64,000 nucleotides of DNA from Janthinobacterium sp. 61 (GCF_002846335.1 NZ_PJMQ01000001.1:2418001-2482000), one strand, 5' to 3'; positions 32,884 to 43,300 are shown, counted from the first letter of the stretch. Made by a program: numbers and translations. The notes: generated by a model from the sequence alone, not told the origin.

Positions 32884-33935
32884 GGCTGCGGGTCCTCGCT
32901 GCTGTCGTTCTTCCCCAGCCACAGCAGCGGATTGCCGCTGGCGCGCTGGTAGCCCGCTTCGCCCACCAGCAGGTCAAGCATCAGGCTGGCCAGGTCGTCG
33001 GCCAGCGGCTCGACGTTGTAATCGTGTTCCTGGTTGAAGACCTTGCGATAAGTATGGCAATCGTCGCATGTTTCCGCGCGCGCCACCTTCTTCGGATCAT
33101 TCGCCTTGTTGGGCAATTTGTCGTCCTTCGCCGCCACGGGGTCGAACGGCTTTGCGTCGGCCGCGTCCAGGCCCTGGTAGGCGATCTTGCCATTCTGTTC
33201 GCAGGTGGAGCACTTCACGCGCACCATATGCCATTCGCTTTCGCAGATGCCGCAGTGCAGGTAGCGGTAGCCCTGGGACTGGCCGCCGATGCGGATTACG
33301 CTGGCGACGGGGTGCGAACCGCAGACGGGGCACAGTGTGCCCGTTTCCAGGTCCGGAACGCGCGCGGCGCGCAATTCGCTGGCCGACACCGACCATAAAA
33401 TCTGCAGCGCGGCGGCGACGAACGGCGCGTGCATGGGGTTCAGGTTGTCGCCGTTTTCATCGAGCACGGCATCGGCGCAGGCGTCTAGCGCTGGCGCGTC
33501 GAGCGCGCGCAACTGCGCCAGCACCTGGGTCAGGCCGCCCGATAATGCCGGCTGGCTGGCTGCCGTGGCGGCCAGTTCATCGAGCAGGCTGGCAAAGATG
33601 TCGCGCCAGACGGGCGGACGGGCGCCATTCACGGGCAGCACCGGCATGCGGTGCTGCATCGCGCGGCGCAGCGCGTCGGGGTCGGCGGCAGGCACGGCGC
33701 CGGGCGCAAGTTTCCCCACCACGGCGGCCTGCGCATCGGCCAGCGCGGCCATCAGCACCAGGTAGCCCTGCATGCCCGCGTCCACGGGGATGCCCTTGAT
33801 CTTGCCTTGCGCCAGTTCGCGCAAGCGCAAGGCGCGCGCCTTGAACAGGCTGTCAGGCTGCGGCAGCAGCAGGCGCGGAATCGCGTTGTGGTCCAGGCCT
33901 TCGATTTCGCCTGGCTGAAGAATGCGTTGTACCAA
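32880..33935 (-). CDS. fdhE: Formate dehydrogenase accessory protein FdhE
   Basis: Cytoplasmic assembly factor needed for active FDH-N/FDH-O, 351 residues. It shows the FdhE rubredoxin-like cysteine pairs: CPVCGSHP, LHCGICESEWH, VKCSTCEQNG and ETCDDCHTY, which bind iron and form the conserved C-terminal domain. Lies downstream of the three enzyme subunits, separated from fdoI by 139 bp containing a 27-bp palindrome, and directly overlapping selA. Confidence 0.95.
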   Translation of the reverse strand: MVQRILQPGEIEGLDHNAIPRLLLPQPDSLFKARALRLRELAQGKIKGIPVDAGMQGYLVLMAALADAQAAVVGKLAPGAVPAADPDALRRAMQHRMPVLPVNGARPPVWRDIFASLLDELAATAASQPALSGGLTQVLAQLRALDAPALDACADAVLDENGDNLNPMHAPFVAAALQILWSVSASELRAARVPDLETGTLCPVCGSHPVASVIRIGGQSQGYRYLHCGICESEWHMVRVKCSTCEQNGKIAYQGLDAADAKPFDPVAAKDDKLPNKANDPKKVARAETCDDCHTYRKVFNQEHDYNVEPLADDLASLMLDLLVGEAGYQRASGNPLLWLGKNDSSEDPQP

Positions 33936-34012
33936 TGGAGTTTTCCCATCAAAAAAGGGGGCTGTAAAGTATTCTAATCGATATGGTGCAGCGCAAGCCG
34001 CAAAGGAAAACC

Positions 34013-34039
34013 GGGGTCAGACCCGTCGGGTCTGACCCC
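34013..34039. repeat. 27-bp palindrome, GGGGTCAGACCC family, in the fdoI-fdhE gap
   Basis: GGGGTCAGACCCG and CGGGTCTGACCCC around a single T. Flanking CCCCAGCTCTT also matches the copy at 2572-2598, so the repeated unit is slightly longer than the palindrome. Confidence 0.9.
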
Positions 34040-34074
34040 AGCTCTTGCACTTGGGCTAATTAAGCAAAAAACCG

Positions 34075-34746
34075 TCAGTCTTTGCTGTTGCGAATGACAG
34101 CCTCAAACCACTTCGGATGGTGCTTGCGCGCCCAGCCATAGGTGACGGTACCGCGCACCATGGCGCCGATCGAGCCCTTGACCCACAGCGCCGCATAGAT
34201 ATGCACGATGATGGCGCAGATGATGGCAAAAGCACAAGTGGCATGCAACAAGGCGGCAAAACGCACCACGTCGATCGGGAAGTAGAACGCAAAGTACGCG
34301 CGCCAGATCACGATGCCAGACAGCAACAGGCCAATCATGCTTGCCAGCAGCACGAAGAACAGGATCTTCTGGCCGGCATTGTATTTGCCGATCTTCGGAA
34401 GCTTTTCCTCGCGGTTGTTGAGCACGTCGTCCATCTGTTTCAGCCACTGCTTGTCGCCGTCCTCGAACTTGTTGTGGTGCCAGAAGCGCACCACCAGGAT
34501 GGCGAACGAGACAAACATCACCAGGCCGGCAAACGGATGCAAGATGCGCGTCCATTGGCCGCCGCCGAACAGGTTCGCCAGCCACGCCATCGAGGGATGG
34601 AACATGGCCAGGCCGGACAGGGCCAGCATGACGAAGGTGATGGCGGTCACCCAATGGTTCGTGCGCTCGTTCGGATCGTAGCGCTGAATCAGCGGGTTGC
34701 CATCCTTGTCGTACCGCTTTCCATCATGCAGGTCATTGTGGCTCAT
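34075..34746 (-). CDS. fdoI: Formate dehydrogenase cytochrome b556 (gamma) subunit
   Basis: Inner-membrane diheme cytochrome b that passes electrons from formate to quinone; 223 residues. Four membrane helices ([75 protein letters not shown]) with histidines for heme ([27 protein letters not shown]). Overlaps the fdoH end by 14 bp. Followed by the palindromic repeat before fdhE. Confidence 0.95.
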   Translation of the reverse strand: MSHNDLHDGKRYDKDGNPLIQRYDPNERTNHWVTAITFVMLALSGLAMFHPSMAWLANLFGGGQWTRILHPFAGLVMFVSFAILVVRFWHHNKFEDGDKQWLKQMDDVLNNREEKLPKIGKYNAGQKILFFVLLASMIGLLLSGIVIWRAYFAFYFPIDVVRFAALLHATCAFAIICAIIVHIYAALWVKGSIGAMVRGTVTYGWARKHHPKWFEAVIRNSKD

Positions 34747-35656
34747 GGTCTTCCTCCCGGATGCGCTTGGCCTCTTCCAGCGCTTCGCGCTCTTCGTCCT
34801 TGCTCACTTCGTTCGGACCGACACGCGTGTAATGGAAGAAGCCTGCCAGCGCCGTGGCAGCCATGCCGGCCACGGCCAGCGGCTTGGACCAGCCCTTCCA
34901 GAAGCCCACCATCGGGCTGATCCGCGGGCGTTCCGGCAAGTTCGAATACAGCTTCGGCTTGTCGGCATGGTGCAGCACGTACATCACGTGCGTGCCGCCC
35001 ACGCCCAGCGGATCGTACAGGCCCGCGTTTTCGAAACCGCGCGACTTCAGGTCGACGATGCGCTCTTCCGCATGCACCTTCATGTCTTCCTTGGTGCCGA
35101 AAACGATGGCGCCCGTCGGACAGGTTTTCACGCAGGCCGGTTCCTGGCCCACGGCCACGCGGTCCGAGCAGAGCGTGCACTTGTAGGCGCGGTCGTCCTT
35201 TTTCGAAATGCGGGGCACGTCGAAAGGACAGCCAGCCACGCAGTAGCCGCAGCCGATGCAGTTTTCCTGGTGGAAATCGACAATACCGTTCGTGTATTGC
35301 ACGATGGCGCCCGGCGCCGGACAGGCCTTCAGGCAGCCCGGGTCCTCGCAGTGCATGCAGCCATCCTTGCGGATCAGCCACTCGAGGTTGCCGTCGTTGT
35401 TTTCGTGTTCGGCAAAACGCATCACCGTCCACGATTGCGGCGTCAAGTCCGTCGGATTGTCATAGGTGCCATGGTTTTCGCCGACTTCATCGCGCAAGTC
35501 GTTCCATTCCATGCACGCCGTCTGGCAAGCCTTGCAGCCGATGCATTTCGACACATCGATCAGCTTGGCAACGGTGCCCGTCACCGGGCTGCGCGCTTGC
35601 GGCGGCGTCACCGTGGTAGCCGACAGGCGCCGGATATCTAAGGATTGCAGTGCCAT
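34733..35656 (-). CDS. fdoH: Formate dehydrogenase iron-sulfur (beta) subunit
   Basis: Electron-transfer subunit with four [4Fe-4S] clusters, 307 residues. Cysteine clusters [46 protein letters not shown] and [25 protein letters not shown] are all intact. A single C-terminal membrane anchor ([23 protein letters not shown]) holds it to the periplasmic face of the cytochrome subunit, as in E. coli FdnH/FdoH. 13 bp after fdoG. Confidence 0.96.
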   Translation of the reverse strand: MALQSLDIRRLSATTVTPPQARSPVTGTVAKLIDVSKCIGCKACQTACMEWNDLRDEVGENHGTYDNPTDLTPQSWTVMRFAEHENNDGNLEWLIRKDGCMHCEDPGCLKACPAPGAIVQYTNGIVDFHQENCIGCGYCVAGCPFDVPRISKKDDRAYKCTLCSDRVAVGQEPACVKTCPTGAIVFGTKEDMKVHAEERIVDLKSRGFENAGLYDPLGVGGTHVMYVLHHADKPKLYSNLPERPRISPMVGFWKGWSKPLAVAGMAATALAGFFHYTRVGPNEVSKDEEREALEEAKRIREEDHEPQ

Positions 35657-35669
35657 TATTGAGCTCCCA

Positions 35670-38600
35670 TCATGCTTTTTCCACCTTCACCAGGAAGGAC
35701 TTGAATTCCGGCGTTTGCGAATTCGCATCCCCCACGCCCGGTGTCAGGGTATTGATCAGATACCCCGGCTTGGCCACGCCCGTAAAGCCCCAGTGCAGCG
35801 GCAGGCCCACGGTATGCACCTGCTTGCCCTCGATCATCAACGCCTTGATGCGCTTGGTGACGACGGCCTTGGCGATGATGTGGCCCCGCTTGGAACTGAC
35901 GCGCACTTCACCACCGGCAACGACGCCGATGCTCTTGGCCAGCTCTTCGCCGATTTCGACGAATTGCTGCGGCTGGATAATGGCGTTCAGGCGCGCATGC
36001 TTGGTCCAGTAATGGAAATGCTCGGTCAGGCGGTAGCTGGTCGCCACATGCGGATACTCCTCATGCGTGCCGAACATTTTCCGGTCATCGGCGAACACGC
36101 GCGCGGCCGGATTGCTGGTCGCCTGCGGGTTTTTCGGATGCATGGGGTTGTAGCCCAGCGGATTTTCGAACGGCTCGTAATGCTCGGGGAACGGCCCTTC
36201 GGCCATGGCGCCACGCGCAAAGAAGCGCGCCACGCCCTCGCCCAGCATGATGAACGGGCCCATGCCATTTTCCGGCGGCTCGTCGACCTTGAAGTCGGGA
36301 ATATCGGCCCCGCTCCAGTTCGTGCCATTCCACTCGATCAACTTGCGGGTCGGGTCGAAAGGCTTGCCCTTCAAGTCGCACGAGGCACGGTTGTACAGCA
36401 CGCGGCGGTTGGCCGGCCACGCCCAAGCCCAGCCCAAAGTCTGGCCGATGCCCGTCGGGTCGCTATTGTCGCGCCGTCCCATCTGGTTGCCCGCCTGCGT
36501 CCAGCTGCCGGCGAAGATCCAGCAACCGCTGGTAGTCGTGCCATCGTCGCGCAGTTGCGCAAACGAGGCCAGCTGCTCGCCCTTTTTCACCAGCAACTTG
36601 GTGGCGTCCTTCGGATCGTACAAGTCAGCCAGCGCACGGCCGTTGAATTCGCGGGCGATTTCTTCCGGCTGCGGGTTATGCGGCTGCGCATAATTCCACG
36701 TCAGGTTGACGATAGGATCAGGGAACTTGCCGCCCTCTTTCTTGTACATGCTACGCATGCGCAAGAACAGGCCCGACATGATCTCCAGGTCGCTGCGCGC
36801 CTGGCCCGGCGGTTCGGCCGCCTGCCAGTGCCATTGCAAGACGCGCGAAGAGCTCACCAGCGAACCGCGTTCTTCGGCGAAGCAGCTGGTCGGCAAGCGG
36901 AACACTTCCGTCATGATCTTGGTGGGATCGACTTCGTGGTATTGCCCGTGCGGCTTCCAGAATTCGCCCGTTTCCACGGCCAGCGGGTCCATGATGACGA
37001 GGAACTTCAGCTTCGACAGCGCTTCCGTGACTTTCTGCTTGTTCGGCGCGGACGCCAGCACATTGAAGCCCTGGCAGATATAACCCGTCATCTTGCCTTG
37101 GTGCATGTTCTCGATGGCTTGCATCAAGTCATACGGCTTGTCGAGTTTCGGCAGGTAGTCGAAGGCGTAATTGTTTTCGGCCGTGGCGAAATCACCCCAC
37201 CACGTCTTCATGAAGCTGACGTGGAATTTGCGGTAATTGCTCCAGTAGCTGAGCTGGTTCGGCCGCAGCGGCTTGGTGGCGCGTGCGGCGATGTACGCAT
37301 CGAAATCCTGCTCGCCCTCGTTGGGCAAGGTCATATAACCTGGCAACAGGTTGGACATCAGGCCCAGGTCGGTCAAGCCCTGGATATTCGAGTGGCCGCG
37401 CAAGGCGTTCATGCCGCCGCCAGCGATACCCATATTGCCCAGCAACAGCTGCACCATGGCGCCCGTACGGATGGTTTGCGCGCCCGTCGAGTGGTGCGTC
37501 CAGCCCAGTGCGTACAGGATGGTGCCGGCGCGTCCCGGCACGGCGGTCGAAGCCATGGCTTCCGCCACCTTGTGGAACTTGTCGGCCGACACGCCGCACG
37601 TACGTTCGACCATCTCGGTCGTGTAGCGCGCGTAGTGCTTCTTCATCATCTGGTAGACGCAGCGCGGGTGTTCCAGGGTCGGGTCGACCTTGGCATAACC
37701 ATCGTCGCCGATCTCGTAATCCCAGGTGGCCTTGTTGGTGTACTTGTTCTTTTCCTTGTCGAAACCCGAGAACAGGCCATCCTCGAACGCATAGTCTTCG
37801 CGCACGATGAAGGGCATGTCCGTGTAGTTGCGCACGTACTCATGCTGGATCTTGTCGTTCGTCAGCAGATAATTGATGATCGCGCCGAGGAAGACGATGT
37901 CCGTGCCGGTACGCGTGGCGCAGTAGTAATCTGCCACGGATGCGGTACGGGTAAAACGCGGATCGACAACGATCAGCTTGGCCTTGTTATGCGCCTTCGC
38001 TTCCGTTACCCATTTGAATCCGCAAGGATGTGCTTCTGCTGCATTGCCGCCCATGACCAAAATCACATCGGCATTCTTGATATCGACCCAATGATTCGTC
38101 ATCGCGCCACGGCCAAACGTCGGGGCAAGACCTGCCACCGTCGGTCCGTGTCATACACGCGCCTGATTATCAAAGGTCAGCATCCCCATGCTGCGCACTG
38201 TCTTGTGGGTCAGGTAACCGACCTCGTTGCTGCCGGCGGACGCGGCAAGCATGCCGGTGGAGAGCCAGCGGTTGACGGTCTTGCCGTCGGCATTCTTTTC
38301 GATCAGGTTGGCATCACGGTCATCCTTCATCAGGCGCGCGATCTTGTCGAGCGCCACATCCCAGGAGATCGGCTGCCATTCCGTGCCGCCTGGTGCGCGG
38401 TATTCGGGCACTTTCAGGCGGTTCGGGCTGTGGATGAAGTCGACCAGGCTGGCGCCTTTCGGGCACAGCGTGCCGCGGTTCACCGGGTGATCGGCATCGC
38501 CTTCCACGTGGATGATGCTGGAGACGGCATTTTTCGCGCCGTCGCCCAGACCATACAGCAGGACGCCACATCCTACCGAACAGTAAGGACAGGTATTACG

Positions 38601-38741
38601 TGTCTCGGTCGTGCGAGACAGCTTGTATTGCCGCACTTCCGCCATCGCCTGGCCCGGTGCGAAACCGAGCAGGGCGAGGCTGGAACCAGCAATGGTCGCG
38701 CCAGTTACCCGAAGGAACTGGCGCCTGGACATCTGAACCAT
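35670..38741 (-). CDS. fdoG: Formate dehydrogenase-N/O major subunit, selenoprotein (UGA = Sec197)
   Basis: Catalytic molybdopterin subunit that oxidises formate in the periplasm. The gene appears as two frames broken by a TGA at 38151-38153, but the join reads [25 protein letters not shown], the canonical selenocysteine site of FDH-N/O, so the codon is read as Sec197 of 1023 residues. Start: ATG ending at 38741 after GAGG; a Tat signal ([17 protein letters not shown]) follows. The [4Fe-4S] motif [12 protein letters not shown] and [13 protein letters not shown] precede the Sec. A SECIS-like hairpin lies just after the UGA, and selA, selB and selC are downstream in the same direction. Confidence 0.96.
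38108..38150 (-). other. SECIS-like hairpin directly 3' of the Sec codon
   Basis: Starting right after the UGA, CACGG-A-CC pairs with GG-CCGTG as outer stem, and an inner stem GGCA/TGCC (38124-38136) presents a GGTCT loop resembling the AGGUCU loop SelB reads in E. coli fdhF. Shape and distance fit a bacterial SECIS element. Confidence 0.82.
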
Positions 38742-39000
38742 ATTCAGGCCTCTATGATGTGAGTAAATAAGAGTCATACTACGTCGTCGTGGTCTCATAT
38801 CACGAAGATATAAGCACCATGACTGTGCCGTATGACACCATTTTACCCCTCAAACTCCGTCAAGGCTCAGAGCGCCGGAAAAAATTGCACTTAGTCAACA
38901 ATATTTTATAGGAACCGAACAGTTCTTCTAAACAATGCCAACCTGCCGTTACCGGCCTGGCAGCGGTGCTGTGCACTTGCATATCGCTATCCAGGCATGA
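38742..39000. other. Intergenic region upstream of fdoG
   Basis: About 260 bp between the fdoG start and the terminator of the siderophore receptor gene. It should hold the fdo promoter; the stretch 38880-38940 is AT-rich (ACAATATTTTATAGG). I saw no clear FNR or NarL box and no gene. Confidence 0.5.
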
Positions 39001-39026
39001 AAAAACCCGCTCGCAAGCGGGTTTTT
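39001..39026 (-). terminator. Terminator of the TonB-dependent receptor gene
   Basis: AAAAACCCGCT-CGCA-AGCGGGTTTTT, 11-bp stem; the T-run on the minus strand follows the receptor stop by about 26 bp. Confidence 0.92.
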
Positions 39027-39051
39027 CGGGGTGCGGCGAATGACAGCCTGC

Positions 39052-41196
39052 TTACAGGCTGTAGCGCAAGGTCAGCGCCACAGTGCGCGGCGCGCCCGGC
39101 AAGCTCAGGTTAGGGCTGGAACCGTGACCGGAAACGATGTAGCGCGTGTCGCCGATATTGTTGACGTTCAGCTGCACTTCATAGCGCCCCGTGCGGTAGG
39201 CGGCCATGGCGTCGGCCGTCACGTAGCCAGGCAATACCACCGTATTGCCCGGATTGGCGAAGCGGCTGCCGACGGCATTCATGCCTCCGCCCACGGTGTA
39301 GCCATGGCCCAGGTCTTTCGTCAGCCACAGGTTGGCCGTATTGCGCGCCGTCAACGTGGCGCGCTTGCCCTTGATGGCGACGGAACTGGCCGTCGTTGTG
39401 CCCGCTACGTTGACGCTCTTGTCGACGGCGATGGAATCCGTGATGGTGGCGTCCAGGTAGGCATAGCCGGCCACCATCTTCCAGCCATCATGCAGGTCGG
39501 CATTCAAAGTCAGCTCCAGGCCGTCCGTGCGCTGCGTGCCGACAGGTACGATGCGGTTCGTGATGGGGTCGCTGGTCTTGATATTGTCGCGTTCCAGGCG
39601 GAACAGCGACACAGTGGCGTTGGCGCGGCCACCCCACAGCTCGTACTTGGCGCCCACTTCCGTGTTGCGCGTGGTTTCCGGCGCCAGGTCGGCATTGTTG
39701 GCGGCCAGGGCGAAGTTCTCGCCGCTGGGCTGGAACGAGCGGCTCCACGACGCATAGTACGATTGCGTGCTGCCCGGTTGCCAGACGAGGCCGGCGCGGG
39801 GGCTGTAGGCCGCATCCGTGCGCGACAGCTTCGCCGTCGTCACGCCGGCCGCATTGGCCAGGCGCGACTGCTGCTGATAGCTGTCATAGCGCAAGCCGGC
39901 CAGCGCCTTCCACTCGTCGCTGAAGCTGATGGCATCCTGCACGTAGGCGGCGGCCGTATCGTAGGTACCGAAAGTATCGCTGCGCGCGCCCAGCTTGCTG
40001 CGGTCGACCTGCGGCAGCACAGGGTTGAAGATCGATACATTCGTCGCCACCACGGTCGAGGCCCAGCTGTTGGCATCCTTGTTTTGCTTGCCAAACTCGG
40101 CGCCGTACAGCACTTCATGGCGCAGGCTGCCGGTGACCAGTTTTTGCGTCAGTTCCGTCTGGTTGAACCAGCCGCTCTCGTCGCGGTTCAGCTTGGCGTG
40201 GCCGAAGTTCATCGTGCCTTTGACTTCGTTGACGTTGCCGGAAATATTCGTGTTGTTGCGGTCCAGGTGGTAATCGTAATAGCGGAAGGCATTGCGCAGC
40301 GACAAGGACTCGCTGAACTTGTGCGTCAGGGTGGCGGCCGTGGAGACCACGCGCGACTGGCTGAAATCGCTATCGCGGGCGTTGGCGGCGCCGTAGTAAG
40401 TGCTCGCATCAACAGCCACCGGGCGGCCATGCCAGGACGGGATGCCGAAGTCTGTCAGGCGACGGTCTTCCAGGTAGTCGCCCTGCAGCAGCAGCCTGGT
40501 CGCGCCAGAGAGGCGGATGGCCACCGATGGCGCCAGCGCCGTGCGGTTGATGAATTGCTGGTCGCGGTAGCTGTCCGACAATTCACGCGCGCCAGTAAAA
40601 CGCCAGTCCACCGTCTCGCCAACGCGGCCCACGTCGACTTCGCCGCGGCGCCCCGCGGTGTTCGTCAAGCTCAGGGCCAGGTCCGTGATATCCACGCCCG
40701 GTTTTTTGGAGATGCGGTTGACCAGGCCACCCGAGGAACCGCGGCCGTACAGGACGGCGGCCGGCCCCTTGATCACTTCCAGCCGTTCCACATTCGACAG
40801 GTCGCGGAAATACAGGGCGTCATCGCGGAAGCCGTCGACAAACTGGTCGCCGATGGCCGTGAAGCCGCGGATAAACACCTGGTCACGCTGGCCGTCTCCC
40901 GTGGACAAGCCCACGCCAGGAATGTTCTTCATGATGTCCTGGATCGACATGGCGTTCTGGTCGCGGATGACCGCGGCCGGCACCACGTTGATCGTCTGCG
41001 GCACATCGCGCAGGGCCATTTCCGTCTTGGTGCCGCTGGCGGACGTGCCGGCGACATAGCCATCCTTGTCCTTCGATGCCGTCACGGTGACGGCGGGCAA
41101 GCTTTCCTGCGCCCAGGCCGCCAGTGGCACGGCGCCCAAGGTCAAGGCGCCCAGTACGGCGATGGTGATCGGTTTACATCCTGGCTTGCGCTGCAT
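39052..41196 (-). CDS. TonB-dependent siderophore receptor
   Basis: Outer-membrane ferric-siderophore importer, 714 residues with signal peptide (LGALTLGAVPLAAWAQ). The plug domain is typical (LPAVTVTASKD at the TonB-box end, DVPQTINVVPAAVIRDQNAMSIQDIMKNIPGV, VFIRGF, VERLEVIKGPAAVLYGRGSSGGLVNRISKKP), followed by the 22-strand barrel with the C-terminal signature NVNNIGDTRYIV. It ends RYSL rather than the usual terminal aromatic. The ligand is probably a catecholate or hydroxamate siderophore, not resolvable here. A near-ideal Fur box lies about 26-44 bp upstream of the ATG. Confidence 0.92.
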   Translation of the reverse strand: MQRKPGCKPITIAVLGALTLGAVPLAAWAQESLPAVTVTASKDKDGYVAGTSASGTKTEMALRDVPQTINVVPAAVIRDQNAMSIQDIMKNIPGVGLSTGDGQRDQVFIRGFTAIGDQFVDGFRDDALYFRDLSNVERLEVIKGPAAVLYGRGSSGGLVNRISKKPGVDITDLALSLTNTAGRRGEVDVGRVGETVDWRFTGARELSDSYRDQQFINRTALAPSVAIRLSGATRLLLQGDYLEDRRLTDFGIPSWHGRPVAVDASTYYGAANARDSDFSQSRVVSTAATLTHKFSESLSLRNAFRYYDYHLDRNNTNISGNVNEVKGTMNFGHAKLNRDESGWFNQTELTQKLVTGSLRHEVLYGAEFGKQNKDANSWASTVVATNVSIFNPVLPQVDRSKLGARSDTFGTYDTAAAYVQDAISFSDEWKALAGLRYDSYQQQSRLANAAGVTTAKLSRTDAAYSPRAGLVWQPGSTQSYYASWSRSFQPSGENFALAANNADLAPETTRNTEVGAKYELWGGRANATVSLFRLERDNIKTSDPITNRIVPVGTQRTDGLELTLNADLHDGWKMVAGYAYLDATITDSIAVDKSVNVAGTTTASSVAIKGKRATLTARNTANLWLTKDLGHGYTVGGGMNAVGSRFANPGNTVVLPGYVTADAMAAYRTGRYEVQLNVNNIGDTRYIVSGHGSSPNLSLPGAPRTVALTLRYSL

Positions 41197-41221
41197 ACAA
41201 CTCCCTGGTCGATTATTTAAT

Positions 41222-41240
41222 ACGAATGATTATCATTAGT
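41222..41240 (-). promoter_or_regulatory. Fur box upstream of the siderophore receptor
   Basis: Core AATGATTATCATT (41225-41237), a perfect odd palindrome identical to the core before the fur paralogue; 26-44 bp before the receptor ATG. Confidence 0.88.
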
Positions 41241-41577
41241 ATTTTACCAGCAGACACAGCGAAAAGTAAGGCGGGATGTAAGTGATAGTACTTATGGACC
41301 AGGTACTTGATGTAAAAAAGCAACAATAAATTAATATCAAAAAGTAATTAAAATTGCTTTGGAAAACTATTTCCGTGCGTCAATGCTATACTTGCGCTTG
41401 CTGGTTAGCGGATTCCCACGCCGCCACACCCCTTGCTTCACCTCCAACGCCGCGCACTGCGCGGCGCGCCGCAACGCATGCACGCGGCACCCGAAGACCC
41501 CGATCCCCTGCGCCTTGCGGCGCCTGTCCGCCCCTGCTGGCGGCGGCGATCATGACTATTAAACTGCTAGGAATTAC
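41241..41577. other. Divergent intergenic region, receptor to chemotaxis gene
   Basis: An AT-rich stretch (about 41310-41375) is followed by an extended -10 element TGCTATACT (41384-41392) likely driving the chemotaxis gene. The GC-rich stretch 41400-41550 shows no convincing gene. Confidence 0.5.
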
Positions 41578-43287
41578 ATGAAAAACCTGAACATCGGCAG
41601 CCGCCTTGGCGTCGGCTTTGCTGTCGTATTGCTGTTGCTTGCCGCCTTGACCATCACCGCCCTCGTGCGCATGCAAACGGCCAGCGACCTGACTTACCGC
41701 CTCATCAATACCAGCATCAAGAACCAGCGCATGGTGGCCGAATGGTCGAAGATCATTGAACTGAACAGCGTGCGCGGAGTGGCCTCGTTTGAAATCACCG
41801 ATCCCATCGTGCGCGCCAAGATCGAGGAAGACTTGAAAGTCGATGCGGAGCGTTCCAGCAAGCTGCAGGACGACATCATCGCGTCGCTGCTCAACCCGGC
41901 CGTGATCGAGCAATTCAAGGTCGTGCGCAAGGTACGCACCGATTATGTGACGACGCGCGCACGCGCCTTCAAGATGAAGGCCGACGGCGACGTGGCGGGC
42001 GCCAAGGAAGTATTCGAGAAGGAAGTCACGCCAATCACCACGGCCTACCTGGCCGAAGTGAAGCGCTTTGCCGGCATGCAGATCAAGGCTGCCGACGGCG
42101 TAGGCGCCAGCATCATCGAGGCTTACAGCAGCACCCGCATCTTCCTGATCACCATGGGCGTGCTGGCCGTGCTGATGGGCATCGGTTTCGCGTGGTGGAT
42201 CACGCGCTCGATCACAGGTCCCATCCGCGATGCCGTGAAAGTGGCGGAAACCGTGGCAGCGGGCGACCTGAGCAGCACCATCACGGCCCAGGGCCGCGAT
42301 GAAACGGGCCAGCTGATGCACGCCCTGAAAACCATGAACGACAGCCTGGTCGGCATCGTGGGCCAGGTGCGCAGTGGCACCGACACCATCGCCACGGCCT
42401 CAGCGGAAATCGCCGCAGGCAACCAGGACCTGTCGTCGCGCACGGAACAGCAAGCCAGTTCGCTGGAAGAAACGGCCTCGTCGATGGAAGAGCTGACCTC
42501 GACCGTGAAGCAGAATGCGGACAATGCGCGCCAGGCAAACAAACTGGCGGGCGACGCAGCCGGCATCGCCAGCCGCGGCGGCGCCGTGGTAGCCGAAGTG
42601 GTGGCCACCATGGGTGAGATCAATACCTCGTCGAAGAAAATCGTCGATATTATCTCTGTCATCGACGGCATCGCCTTCCAGACCAACATCCTTGCCCTGA
42701 ACGCGGCCGTGGAAGCGGCACGCGCCGGGGAACAGGGACGCGGCTTTGCCGTGGTGGCCACGGAAGTGCGCAACCTGGCGCAGCGCTCGGCAGCGGCGGC
42801 AAAAGAAATCAAGGGCTTGATCGACGACTCCGTGCAAAAGGTCGAGGTGGGCACGGACTTGGTCGACAAGGCCGGCAAGACGATGGAAGAAATCGTGCAA
42901 AGCATCGGCTTCGTCACCTCCATCATGAGCGAGATCAGCAACGCCAGCGAAGAACAGAGCGCAGGCATCGAGCAAGTCAACCAGGCCATTTCCGAAATGG
43001 ACCAGGTGACGCAGCAAAATGCAGCCCTGGTGGAAGAAGCCTCGGCCGCAGCCGAAGCGATGCAGGAACAGGCGAGCGAACTGGCGCAGGTGGTCAGCGT
43101 CTTCCGACTGGATGCCAGCGCGGCGGCGACCGACCGTTTCAGCGTGACAGCGGCGCAGCGCAGCGCGCCGACAGCTCCAGCAACCCCGGCCGCGCCTGCC
43201 CGCAAGGCCCCTGCCCTGCGCCTGCCCGCAACGCGCGCCAGCAGCAAGGCAACAAGCCCTGCCCAAGGCGAATGGGAAGAGTTTTAA
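41578..43287 (+). CDS. Methyl-accepting chemotaxis protein
   Basis: Inner-membrane chemoreceptor, 569 residues. TM1 at about 11-31, a periplasmic four-helix-bundle sensor domain (about 32-185), TM2 near 186-208 ([21 protein letters not shown]), HAMP, then the cytoplasmic signalling domain with the highly conserved tip [47 protein letters not shown]. It ends in GEWEEF, a WxxF-type pentapeptide tether for CheR/CheB as in Tsr and Tar. Ligand unknown. No che genes are adjacent, so it is a dispersed receptor. Confidence 0.94.
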   Translation: MKNLNIGSRLGVGFAVVLLLLAALTITALVRMQTASDLTYRLINTSIKNQRMVAEWSKIIELNSVRGVASFEITDPIVRAKIEEDLKVDAERSSKLQDDIIASLLNPAVIEQFKVVRKVRTDYVTTRARAFKMKADGDVAGAKEVFEKEVTPITTAYLAEVKRFAGMQIKAADGVGASIIEAYSSTRIFLITMGVLAVLMGIGFAWWITRSITGPIRDAVKVAETVAAGDLSSTITAQGRDETGQLMHALKTMNDSLVGIVGQVRSGTDTIATASAEIAAGNQDLSSRTEQQASSLEETASSMEELTSTVKQNADNARQANKLAGDAAGIASRGGAVVAEVVATMGEINTSSKKIVDIISVIDGIAFQTNILALNAAVEAARAGEQGRGFAVVATEVRNLAQRSAAAAKEIKGLIDDSVQKVEVGTDLVDKAGKTMEEIVQSIGFVTSIMSEISNASEEQSAGIEQVNQAISEMDQVTQQNAALVEEASAAAEAMQEQASELAQVVSVFRLDASAAATDRFSVTAAQRSAPTAPATPAAPARKAPALRLPATRASSKATSPAQGEWEEF

Positions 43288-43300
43288 AGTGTGACGATCA

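Noticed and set aside
38151..38153. TGA inside fdoG as a nonsense mutation or pseudogene
   Set aside because: Context residues, downstream hairpin and adjacent selA/selB/selC show that it is a selenocysteine codon.
35466..38762. 1098-codon open frame on the plus strand, antisense to fdoG/fdoH
   Set aside because: Shadow of GC-rich coding on the other strand; translation is Arg/His/Gln-rich without domains, while the minus strand encodes complete formate dehydrogenase.
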